6,027 nucleotides of DNA. It comes from Alphaproteobacteria bacterium (GTDB lineage: Bacteria > Pseudomonadota > Alphaproteobacteria > JANQSM01). Shown here piece after piece: positions 1-5,947 of the stretch (position 1 is the stretch's first letter; every line of letters begins with the position of its first letter). A program made the position numbers and the translations under genes. The notes below the pieces were generated by a model. It worked only from the letters and a program-made list of their open reading frames with translations. It made no database searches and had not been told where the DNA came from. The stretch lies in the NCBI GenBank assembly GCA_028284025.1, contig JANQSM010000078.1:1-6027 (forward strand), given 5' to 3'.

Positions 1-1105
1 TGGTGAAAGACGCACTCATCACAAAACTTGGGTGACCCGTTGCACATCCTAGATTCACCAAACGGCCCTCCGCCAAAAGAATCAGACGCTTGCCATCAGG
101 AAATTCAATTTCATCAACCTGTGGTTTAATATTGGTCCACTTCATGTTGCGTAAAGCTTCCACCTGAATCTCATTATCAAAATGCCCGATATTACAAACA
201 ATTGCGCGGTCTTTCATATCGCGCATATGATCTGCGGTAATGACATCCTTGTTACCTGTGGTCGTTACAAAAATATCCCCTACCGGTGCGGCAGCATCCA
301 TAGTCACCACTTCAAATCCCTCCATGGAGGCTTGAAGGGCACAGATTGGATCAATTTCAGTAATCAAAACGCGGGCACCTTGCGTGCGAAGGGCGGCAGC
401 AGAGCCTTTCCCCACATCACCATATCCTGCAACAACAGCGGTTTTTCCGGCAACCATTACATCTGTCGCCCGTTTAATGCCATCAAGCAAACTTTCGCGA
501 CAGCCGTACAAATTATCAAATTTAGATTTAGTGACGGAATCATTGACATTAATCACTGGCACTAATAATTTCCCGCTTTTCTCTAAGTCTTTCAGGCGGT
601 GTACGCCGGTCGTAGTTTCTTCCGAAATTCCTTTAATATCTTTCATCAATTCCGGGTAATCTTCATGCATCATCATGCTTAAGTCCGCACCGTCATCCAG
701 AATTATGTTCGGGGACCATCCCTCACGCCCTTCGATGGTTTGCTTGATGCACCAAACATATTCTTCCTCTGTCTCTCCCTTCCAGGCAAAAACCGGGATT
801 CCAGTTGCAGCAATAGCCGCCGCTGCGTGATCCTGGGTAGAGAAAATGTTACACGAACTCCAGCGTACTTCTGCCCCTAATTGAGTCAGAGTTTCAATCA
901 ACACAGCTGTTTGAATAGTCATATGCAAACAACCTGCAATCCGCGCACCTTTTAACGGCTGCTTACCAGCGTATTCTTCACGCAATGCCATCAAGCCGGG
1001 CATTTCAGTTTCAGCTAAAGAGATTTCCTTGCGGCCCCATTCAGCCAACGACATATCTGCAACTTTGTAATCCTGGGTTTGTTTTTGTTCAGCAACGGCG
1101 CTCAT
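1..1105 (-). CDS. ahcY: Adenosylhomocysteinase (S-adenosyl-L-homocysteine hydrolase), 3' end outside window
   Basis: NAD-dependent cytosolic enzyme that reversibly splits S-adenosylhomocysteine into adenosine and homocysteine, relieving product inhibition of methyltransferases and feeding the methionine cycle. Translating the minus strand from ATG at 1105-1103 gives 368 uninterrupted residues before the window edge. Visible signatures are HMT at 61-63, [15 protein letters not shown] at 83-97, [10 protein letters not shown] at 162-171, [19 protein letters not shown] at 188-206 (the two Lys and the Asp of the catalytic site), the NAD-binding loop [10 protein letters not shown] at 227-236, CNIGHFDNE at 304-312 and [10 protein letters not shown] at 357-366. 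The family normally runs about 430 residues or more, so roughly the last 60-70 residues, including the C-terminal tail ending near HYRY, lie beyond position 1. The protein lacks the roughly 40-residue insertion that many bacterial members carry before the EETTTGVH segment. The start is fixed by AAAGGAG six bases upstream. Identification is certain. Confidence 0.98.
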   Translation of the reverse strand, partial: MSAVAEQKQTQDYKVADMSLAEWGRKEISLAETEMPGLMALREEYAGKQPLKGARIAGCLHMTIQTAVLIETLTQLGAEVRWSSCNIFSTQDHAAAAIAATGIPVFAWKGETEEEYVWCIKQTIEGREGWSPNIILDDGADLSMMMHEDYPELMKDIKGISEETTTGVHRLKDLEKSGKLLVPVINVNDSVTKSKFDNLYGCRESLLDGIKRATDVMVAGKTAVVAGYGDVGKGSAAALRTQGARVLITEIDPICALQASMEGFEVVTMDAAAPVGDIFVTTTGNKDVITADHMRDMKDRAIVCNIGHFDNEIQVEALRNMKWTNIKPQVDEIEFPDGKRLILLAEGRLVNLGCATGHPSFVMSASFT

Positions 1106-1111
1106 ATATTT

Positions 1112-1118
1112 CTCCTTT
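1112..1118 (-). promoter_or_regulatory. Ribosome binding site of ahcY
   Basis: On the minus strand AAAGGAG is followed by a six-base spacer and the ATG at 1105-1103, an almost ideal Shine-Dalgarno arrangement that fixes the ahcY start. A pyrimidine stretch TTTCTCT at 1196-1190 of the same leader could pair with GGAGAAA (1115-1109), so access to this site may be controlled. Confidence 0.85.
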
Positions 1119-1166
1119 CCCCACGTTGGGGGGTATTTTTAAAAACCCCTTACCCTTTTATCCCTT

Positions 1167-1188
1167 CCCTGACAAGGACCTGACAAGG
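1167..1188 (-). repeat. Tandem 11-bp-period direct repeat CCTTGTCAGG in the ahcY leader
   Basis: The ten-base unit CCTTGTCAGG occurs twice on the minus strand, at 1188-1179 and 1177-1168, with one base between them, so the period is 11 bases, close to one helical turn. Each unit is itself a small CCT/AGG inverted repeat. The copies lie within and above helix P2 of the proposed leader structure, so they may matter either as DNA (protein binding on one face) or as RNA. Confidence 0.6.
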
Positions 1189-1211
1189 GAGAGAAAGGTT
1201 AAGGAAATCCC

Positions 1212-1240
1212 GTCATACCAACCCATGTATGATAATGCAA
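1212..1240 (-). promoter_or_regulatory. Possible sigma70-type promoter for ahcY
   Basis: On the minus strand TTGCAT (1240-1235) and TATGAC (1217-1212) are separated by 17 bases. The -35 matches the consensus in its TTG only and the -10 matches at four of six positions, so this is weak. It lies just after the rapZ stop codon, where a separate ahcY promoter would be expected given the 142-base gap in an otherwise gapless series. Transcription would start near 1205, giving a leader of about 100 bases. Confidence 0.3.
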
Positions 1241-1250
1241 GCCTTTATCA
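1214..1250 (-). repeat. Two overlapping small inverted repeats at the rapZ stop codon
   Basis: TGATAA (1250-1245, containing the rapZ stop TGA) pairs with TTATCA (1235-1230) around a nine-base loop. Overlapping it, CATAC (1231-1227) pairs with GTATG (1218-1214) around an eight-base loop. Neither is GC-rich nor followed by a T run, so neither looks like an intrinsic terminator. They overlap the possible ahcY promoter and could be operator-like or simply chance. Confidence 0.25.
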
Positions 1251-2099
1251 GCTTGCCACATCCCTGTGTGCAAGAGTCACGGTAATTTTATGCTTTTTAA
1301 GCCAAACTTTAAATTTTTCTGCCAAAAAAACAGAGCGATGCTTGCCCCCGGTACACCCAAACGCAAAGGTCACATAATTCTTGCCTTCCTTTTCATGCAG
1401 AGGCAGTAACGGCTCCACCAGCCGGGTAACATTATCAAAAAACATGTCAAACGCCGGATCAGATGCAATGTAGGTTTGCACTGCCTTGTCGCGGCCGTTC
1501 TTGGGTTTTAGTTTTTTAACATAGTGGGGGTTTTTTAAGAATCTTACATCAAACACATAATCCGCCTGGGCAGGCAGGCCTTTCTTGAAAGAAAAAGACA
1601 CAACCTGAAAAGTCGTTTGCGCCTTGGTCGCCAAATCAAACGTGGAAATAATTTTCTCCCGTAGATCGGCTAAAGTAAACCCGGTGGTATCAATCAAAAA
1701 GTCTGCTTTTTTCATTAAACCCGCCAGCAAGTTTATTTCTTCGCTGATCCCGACACTTGCTGACTTATCAACCGCTAACGGATGACGACGGCGTGTAGCA
1801 CTATAACGATTCTGCAACGTTTGCTTTTGACACTCCAGGAACACAACATGCCCGGCATACTTTTTCACCAGCTTGACCAGTTTTTCTGCATTAAATCCGC
1901 GGGTCCGGATATCCACCCCAACCGCTACCGGGCGCTTTTTGGTTTTTTTCATTTCCATAAAATCAGACAATAGGGCGACAGGCAGGTTATCCACCGCCTC
2001 AAACCCCATGTCTTCCAGAATGTCCAGGGTCGATGACCGCCCTGCGCCTGACATTCCGGTGATCAGCAGAAACTTCGGGTCTTTAACGCGTTCTCCCAT
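1248..2099 (-). CDS. rapZ: RapZ/YvcJ family NTP-binding RNase adapter protein
   Basis: 283 residues, against 284 for E. coli RapZ. The N-terminal P-loop domain shows GMSGAGRSS at 15-23, with Arg21 where the classical Walker A Lys usually sits, followed by LEDMGFEAVDNLPVALL at 28-44. A strand with VVFLEC at 85-90 precedes NRYSATRRRHPL at 97-108. The C-terminal domain carries DYVFDVRFLKNPH at 180-192 and GCTGGKHRS at 248-256, the family hallmark. In E. coli RapZ senses glucosamine-6-phosphate and presents the small RNA GlmZ to RNase E; in alphaproteobacteria, where GlmZ is not known, the role is unsettled. The tail ends in HRDVAS and lacks the basic Lys-Arg-Lys end of E. coli RapZ. Its ATG shares one base with the polA stop (TAATG), and GGGGAG lies about ten bases upstream, so translational coupling is likely. 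Family assignment is certain; RNA-adapter activity here is inference. Confidence 0.95.
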   Translation of the reverse strand: MGERVKDPKFLLITGMSGAGRSSTLDILEDMGFEAVDNLPVALLSDFMEMKKTKKRPVAVGVDIRTRGFNAEKLVKLVKKYAGHVVFLECQKQTLQNRYSATRRRHPLAVDKSASVGISEEINLLAGLMKKADFLIDTTGFTLADLREKIISTFDLATKAQTTFQVVSFSFKKGLPAQADYVFDVRFLKNPHYVKKLKPKNGRDKAVQTYIASDPAFDMFFDNVTRLVEPLLPLHEKEGKNYVTFAFGCTGGKHRSVFLAEKFKVWLKKHKITVTLAHRDVAS

Positions 2100-4912
2100 T
2101 AATGCGCTTCTCCCCAGGTGTCCCCGATGGCACCTTCACATACAATCGGTACCACAAAATCAAGAGCCGGTTTATGGGCCATCTGCATCACTTCCTTGGT
2201 AACCTGTAATGCTTTTTCAGCCTCGTTCTCAGGTGCTTCCAGGATCAGTTCATCATGCACCTGTAAAAGCAAGCGCGTTGCAAGCCCTGCTTGCTTTAAG
2301 GCATCGGGCAAACGGATCATGGCGCGCTTGATAATATCAGCCGCTGTGCCTTGCAGCGGAGCATTGATTGCCGCGCGCTCTGAGAAGCCGCGCAGGGCAG
2401 GATTTTTATCATTAATTCCGGGAACATGGCATTTACGCCCGAACAGACTCGTGACGTACCCATGTTCATGAGCAAATTGCTTGGTCTTTTCCATAAATTC
2501 CAGGATTTCGGGAAAGCGATCAAAATAGGCATCAATAAATTTCTTGGCTTCCCCGGTCGGAATATCCAACTGACGCCCCAGGCCAAACGGGCTGATGCCA
2601 TAAATAATACCAAAATTGATGGCCTTGGCATTGCGCCGGACCATCGGGTCCATACCTTCTATCGGGACACCAAACACCTGATGAGCCGTCAAGGCATGAA
2701 TATCTTCTCCCTTGATAAAAGCATTTTTCAGTTTCTCAACCTGGGCAATTTCCGCCATCAGGCGCAGCTCAATCTGGGAATAATCCACCGAAATCAATTT
2801 ATGGCCCTTTTCTGCCACAAAGGCCTGACGAATTTTGCGGCCTTCTTCGGTGCGGATCGGAATATTCTGTAAATTCGGGTCGGACGAACTCAACCGCCCA
2901 GTTGATGTCACCGCCAAAGAAAAAGACGTGTGCACCCGGCCTGTTTCGGGATTGATCTGCTGAATCAAAGCATCTGTATAGGTAGACTTTAGTTTGGACA
3001 ATTGACGCCATTCCAGCACATGGGTGGCAATATCCTGGCCGTTGGCCGCCAACTTTTCTAATATATCCCCCCCAGTCTGATAGGCGCCGGTCTTGGTTTT
3101 TTTACCTCCCTCAATGCACATTTCTTCAAACAGCACCTCTCCCAATTGTTTAGGAGAGCCAATATTAAATTCCCGGCCTGAGATTTTGAAAACTGTTTCT
3201 GAAATTTCGCCCAGGCGTTTGTCAAAATCTTTAGAGAGCTGATTTAAAAACGCTGGATCCACCTTAATACCTGCCTGTTCCATATCTGCGATAATGGGCA
3301 CCAAGGGCCGATCAATGGTTTCATAGACGGTGGCGACTTTATCCGCATATACATCCCGTTTTAATAAAGTATACAGCCGCCCGGTAATATCTGCGTCTTC
3401 TGCTGCGTAGTTCAGAGCATCCTGGGGGTCAATTTGGTCAAAGGTTTTTTGGTTTTTGCCACTGCCCACCACATCTTTAAACTTGATTGTTTCGATGTCG
3501 AGATAATTTCTGGCCAGGTCATCCATCCCATGCCCCCCTTTACCTGCACTCAAGGCATAAGACAGTAACATGGTATCTTCCAGCGGAGACAAACGGATCC
3601 CATAACGTGAAAGGACGCCAAAATCATATTTGGCATTCTGTGCAATTTTTAGAATACCAGGATGTTCCAGCACCGGCCCCAGCTTTTTCACCACCAAGTC
3701 CAGCGGCAATTGCTTGACGATGGTTTTTGTTTCTACACCCAATTCCCCCTGAACCGTCCCGTCTGGCTTATGATTCAAAGGAATATAGCACCCCGTGCCT
3801 TTATGAACCGACAAACTGATCCCCACCAGGTTGGCCGCCCGTGCATCCAAAGAATCCGTCTCAGTGTCCACCGTTACCCGCGACGCTTCCTCTATTTGTT
3901 CAATCCATTGATCCAGCTGTTTTTCTGTTGTAATCAGCTCATACTCCGCTTGCGTAGGAGGACTGGCTAATTCTTCATCCCCAGAGGCATCTGCATCCTT
4001 ACCATGGCGGCTTTTAAACCGGGTGAGGGTCGTTCTAAAATCGTTTTGAGTCAGAAACGAAATAGCCTTGTCAACGTCAATCTCTTGCACCGCCATAGTT
4101 TCCAGGGGCGGGATATCTGTGACCTGATCTTCCAACCGTACCAGGCGTTTGGAAAGACGGGCGTCTTCAGCATGATCAATCAGAACCTGGCGGCGTTTAG
4201 GCTGCTTAATGGTATCTGCCTTTTCCAGTAGAGTCTCCAGATCGCCAAATTCTTGCAGCAATTGCGCCGCCGTTTTTACGCCAATGCCCGGCACCCCGGG
4301 AATATTATCAATGGAATCTCCGGCCAAAGCTTGTACATCAATCACTTTCTCCGGTGGTACCCCAAATTTCTCCAGCACCTGATCACGCCCCAAGGGTTTA
4401 TTTTTAATGGGATCCAGCATGGTAATTTTGTCGCTTACCAGCTGCATCAGATCTTTATCTGAAGACACAATGGTCACATCAGCGCCAACACTTTCTGCCT
4501 GACGGGCGTAGGTGGCGATCAAGTCATCTGCTTCATATCCTTCTTTTTCAATGCACGCCACATTAAAGGCTTTTGTTGCTTCGCGGATTAACTCAAACTG
4601 CGGCACCAGGTCTTCAGGAGGATCATCGCGGTTGGCTTTATAATCAGCATAAATTTCATTGCGAAAATTCACCCGCTTGGCATCAAAGATGACGGCGATA
4701 TGGTCTGCATCCGTATCCTCTATCAACTTCATGAGCATGTTGGTGTAGCCATAAACCGCGTTTACTGGCGTGCCATCCGTCCGCGTCATGGGCGGCAGGG
4801 CGTGATAGGCGCGAAAAATATAGCCCGAACCATCCACCAGAAAGACATGCTTAAGGGCCTTAGCGACCGAGGAACCAGTCGAGGAAGATTTTTGAGCGGC
4901 CAGGTCAGTCAT
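2099..4912 (-). CDS. polA: DNA polymerase I (5'-3' exonuclease, 3'-5' exonuclease, polymerase)
   Basis: Full-length 937-residue Pol I (E. coli: 928), which excises primers and fills gaps during lagging-strand synthesis and excision repair. The 5' nuclease spans about 22-305 with VDGSGYIFRAY at 26-36, EGYEADDLIA at 124-133, SSDKDLM at 150-156 and AGDSIDNIPGVPGIGVKTA at 197-215. The 3'-5' exonuclease, about 325-520, keeps all motifs: DTETDSL (Asp349, Glu351), QNAKYD (Asp430) and YAAEDAD (Tyr502, Asp506), so proofreading should be active. The polymerase domain has motif A VDYSQIELR (Asp710), motif B RRNAKAINFGIIYG (Phe767, the residue linked to dideoxynucleotide discrimination) and motif C VHDE (Asp887). 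It has about twelve more N-terminal residues than E. coli. ATG at 4912 directly follows the upstream stop, with GGAG four bases before it inside that gene. No frameshift or missing catalytic residue is seen. Confidence 0.99.
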   Translation of the reverse strand: MTDLAAQKSSSTGSSVAKALKHVFLVDGSGYIFRAYHALPPMTRTDGTPVNAVYGYTNMLMKLIEDTDADHIAVIFDAKRVNFRNEIYADYKANRDDPPEDLVPQFELIREATKAFNVACIEKEGYEADDLIATYARQAESVGADVTIVSSDKDLMQLVSDKITMLDPIKNKPLGRDQVLEKFGVPPEKVIDVQALAGDSIDNIPGVPGIGVKTAAQLLQEFGDLETLLEKADTIKQPKRRQVLIDHAEDARLSKRLVRLEDQVTDIPPLETMAVQEIDVDKAISFLTQNDFRTTLTRFKSRHGKDADASGDEELASPPTQAEYELITTEKQLDQWIEQIEEASRVTVDTETDSLDARAANLVGISLSVHKGTGCYIPLNHKPDGTVQGELGVETKTIVKQLPLDLVVKKLGPVLEHPGILKIAQNAKYDFGVLSRYGIRLSPLEDTMLLSYALSAGKGGHGMDDLARNYLDIETIKFKDVVGSGKNQKTFDQIDPQDALNYAAEDADITGRLYTLLKRDVYADKVATVYETIDRPLVPIIADMEQAGIKVDPAFLNQLSKDFDKRLGEISETVFKISGREFNIGSPKQLGEVLFEEMCIEGGKKTKTGAYQTGGDILEKLAANGQDIATHVLEWRQLSKLKSTYTDALIQQINPETGRVHTSFSLAVTSTGRLSSSDPNLQNIPIRTEEGRKIRQAFVAEKGHKLISVDYSQIELRLMAEIAQVEKLKNAFIKGEDIHALTAHQVFGVPIEGMDPMVRRNAKAINFGIIYGISPFGLGRQLDIPTGEAKKFIDAYFDRFPEILEFMEKTKQFAHEHGYVTSLFGRKCHVPGINDKNPALRGFSERAAINAPLQGTAADIIKRAMIRLPDALKQAGLATRLLLQVHDELILEAPENEAEKALQVTKEVMQMAHKPALDFVVPIVCEGAIGDTWGEAH

Positions 4913-5095
4913 TTATCTCCGCAGCACAAATCGGCGGTCACAGTATTTACATTCCACAAAATCCTGCTCCCCCATATCATAAAATACACGTGGATGTCCC
5001 AATGCCCCTTCGCCGCCATCACAAAAAACCTTACGGGTTTTGCTATAAACCGTTTCCGGTGGCTTTGGAATGGTGGTGTCAGAAAATCGGGCCAT
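4913..5095 (-). CDS. Small CHCC zinc-finger protein, NDUFS6-like (zf-CHCC family)
   Basis: 60 residues. Putative zinc ligands are Cys25, His34, Cys49 and Cys52 in the spacing C-x8-H-x14-C-x2-C, with the family core CDGGEGALGHPRVFYDM at 25-41. This matches the zf-CHCC domain of mitochondrial NDUFS6, an accessory subunit of respiratory complex I; an alphaproteobacterial counterpart is known in Paracoccus complex I. Stand-alone bacterial members are otherwise poorly characterised, so a complex I role is inference. The stop TAA abuts the polA ATG with no gap, and the last two codons supply the polA Shine-Dalgarno. The ATG at 5095 is the first ATG, GTG or TTG after an in-frame stop at 5140-5138, and it is preceded by only a weak AAAGA. 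No signal peptide or membrane segment. Confidence 0.9.
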   Translation of the reverse strand: MARFSDTTIPKPPETVYSKTRKVFCDGGEGALGHPRVFYDMGEQDFVECKYCDRRFVLRR

Positions 5096-5102
5096 GATCT
5101 TT

Positions 5103-5130
5103 ACTATAGCGCCCTGACCAGAAAGGGCAA
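5103..5130 (-). promoter_or_regulatory. Sigma70-type promoter for the zf-CHCC/polA/rapZ series
   Basis: On the minus strand TTGCCC (5130-5125, four of six consensus positions) and TATAGT (5108-5103, five of six) are 16 bases apart. A-rich tracts at about 5160-5140 lie upstream in UP-element position. The predicted transcription start falls at 5096 or 5095, the base before or the first base of the ATG, implying a leaderless message. A short inverted repeat GCCCT/AGGGC (5128-5124 with 5115-5111) lies between and across the two hexamers and could be an operator. Confidence 0.5.
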
Positions 5131-5174
5131 TCCAGAATTAACTTTCTTTTTTTGTTCTTTAAGGGATATTTTTG

Positions 5175-5203
5175 TTGACTTAAGCAGTATTCTTGCCTAA
5201 AAC
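5175..5203 (+). promoter_or_regulatory. Sigma70-type promoter for the plus-strand hypothetical gene
   Basis: TTGACT (5175-5180, five of six consensus positions) is followed after 17 bases by TAAAAC (5198-5203, four of six). Transcription would start near 5210, about 25 bases before the ATG at 5235. It diverges from the minus-strand promoter, whose -35 begins only about 45 bases away, so one regulator bound in the AT-rich gap could affect both. Confidence 0.5.
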
Positions 5204-5222
5204 CAAAAAACAATTCACTGGC

Positions 5223-5228
5223 AAGGAG
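5223..5228 (+). promoter_or_regulatory. Ribosome binding site deciding the start of the hypothetical gene
   Basis: AAGGAG is followed by six bases and ATG at 5235-5237. This strongly favours that ATG over an upstream in-frame TTG at 5193, which has no Shine-Dalgarno and lies in the putative promoter spacer, upstream of the predicted transcription start. Confidence 0.85.
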
Positions 5229-5234
5229 AATAAA

Positions 5235-5834
5235 ATGGCAGGAAATAAACTTTTTATTACAGGTAAAGAGCCCCATACGACTGTTGTAGAGTTATGTGTG
5301 TACCCTAATGGTGAGAGAATTTTAGCTTATGGCCTCACACACACAATCTCTTCTGGTGAGCGCTATACCCCGTCTCCTGACACTGTTGCAGTTCTGGTAG
5401 ATGTAGATCGCGGTAAAGCTGATAGTTGCACAGGTACTTTTGATGAGGAGTCCTTGTTTGATTTGTATTGTGATCGTCAGCAATTGTTCGGCCCTGATAC
5501 AAAGCTTTTTGCTATTGGCCGCACTTTATCTCCTAGCCAGGCGGCGGCATTAGACCCACTAAGAAGTGAACTTATTAGCTTTGACCCTACCTTATATAGA
5601 ATGACTTGCGCGGTTAAAGGGCCAACCCCTTTATCCAGTGTTAATACAGGCGATGATGTATTAGGATATGCTTATCATGAACGTCTGGATTCGCTTTTGT
5701 CTTTAGACATCTGTGACGGATTATTGTACTATGATGGCCGCGTTCTGAAGACGCCAGAACGCCTCAGAAATATGGAAACCAATATACGTTTTGCTAGAGA
5801 GCAAGCTCGAGAAAGACGAGCGCGCACCATCTAG
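5235..5834 (+). CDS. Hypothetical protein, 199 residues, no recognised family
   Basis: I do not recognise this protein. It begins at ATG 5235 with an excellent ribosome binding site and stops at TAG 5832-5834. It appears soluble: no signal peptide, and the longest hydrophobic run (TVAVLVDV, 50-57) is too short to span a membrane. Five cysteines (21, 65, 79, 125, 160) are scattered without a zinc-finger spacing. The central part, about 45-170, is mixed, suggesting an alpha/beta fold. The last 25 residues are strongly charged, with eight Arg between 176 and 197 interleaved with Glu, likely a helix able to bind nucleic acid or a partner. Codon third positions look richer in A and T than in polA (judged by eye), which could mean a different history. 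It is divergently transcribed from the zf-CHCC/polA series and no partner gene is visible. A real gene is likely; its function is unknown. Confidence 0.8.
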   Translation: MAGNKLFITGKEPHTTVVELCVYPNGERILAYGLTHTISSGERYTPSPDTVAVLVDVDRGKADSCTGTFDEESLFDLYCDRQQLFGPDTKLFAIGRTLSPSQAAALDPLRSELISFDPTLYRMTCAVKGPTPLSSVNTGDDVLGYAYHERLDSLLSLDICDGLLYYDGRVLKTPERLRNMETNIRFAREQARERRARTI

Positions 5835-5947
5835 TTTTTAGTATCAGCAATCATTGTTATATTCTTATATTACCGGCACTTAAACCAATACTGGCAAAAA
5901 AGCCTTGTCTTCTAGCTTTTGCTCCTCTAGCATCTGGCTTCTATTAT
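5835..5947. other. AT-rich gap after the hypothetical gene, no gene seen
   Basis: No open reading frame with a convincing start is visible and no clear intrinsic terminator follows the TAG at 5834. The best hairpin, AAAAGC (5898-5903) with GCTTTT (5915-5920) around 11 bases, is AT-rich and not followed by a T run. TCTAGC occurs twice with a 15-base period (5911 and 5926). Confidence 0.5.

Larger units (their letters stand above)
1106..1205 (-). promoter_or_regulatory. Structured 5' leader of ahcY, candidate cis-regulatory RNA
   Basis: Read in transcript direction, the leader holds several complementary segments. P1 pairs CCTTAACCTTT (1204-1194) with AAAGGGTAAGG (1158-1148): ten Watson-Crick pairs and one A-G mismatch. 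P2 pairs TCCCTT (1190-1185) with AAGGGA (1166-1161) inside P1. P3 pairs GGGGT (1149-1145) with ACCCC (1134-1130), extended past a T-T mismatch by two pairs. P4 is CCCCA-ACG-TGGGG (1131-1119), ending three bases before GGAG. P1 and P3 share G1149-G1148, and P3 and P4 share C1131-C1130, so neighbouring helices exclude each other. TTTCTCT (1196-1190) could instead pair with the Shine-Dalgarno GGAGAAA. These complementarities are directly visible; that they form and regulate ahcY is inference. I do not recognise the known SAH riboswitch consensus here. Confidence 0.4.

Noticed and set aside
182..659. Two plus-strand open frames of 127 and 91 codons
   Set aside because: They lie antisense to ahcY, which translates without interruption and with all family motifs; no ribosome site or recognisable protein.
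1128..1149. GGGG...CCCC with TTTTTAAAAA as an intrinsic terminator before ahcY
   Set aside because: The T tract is inside the loop rather than after the stem, and ahcY begins shortly downstream; better explained as a leader helix.
1230..1250. TGATAA/TTATCA hairpin as a rapZ terminator
   Set aside because: AT-rich six-pair stem with no T run after it, and it includes the stop codon itself.
985..1377. Plus-strand open frame of 130 codons across the ahcY leader
   Set aside because: Antisense to the ends of ahcY and rapZ; low-complexity translation and no ribosome site.
2118..4462. Several plus-strand and minus-strand open frames of 69-148 codons inside polA
   Set aside because: Shadows of polA, whose reading frame is complete with all catalytic motifs.
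5193..5234. Upstream TTG start for the hypothetical gene
   Set aside because: No Shine-Dalgarno, lies between the -35 and -10 of the likely promoter, while ATG 5235 has AAGGAG at six bases.
4700..5276. Open frames across the polA 5' end and divergent intergenic region on both strands
   Set aside because: They conflict with the zf-CHCC gene, the predicted promoters and the ribosome site at 5223; translations show no family features.
5898..5920. AAAAGC/GCTTTT inverted repeat as a terminator of the hypothetical gene
   Set aside because: Six mostly A-T pairs with an 11-base loop and no following T run.
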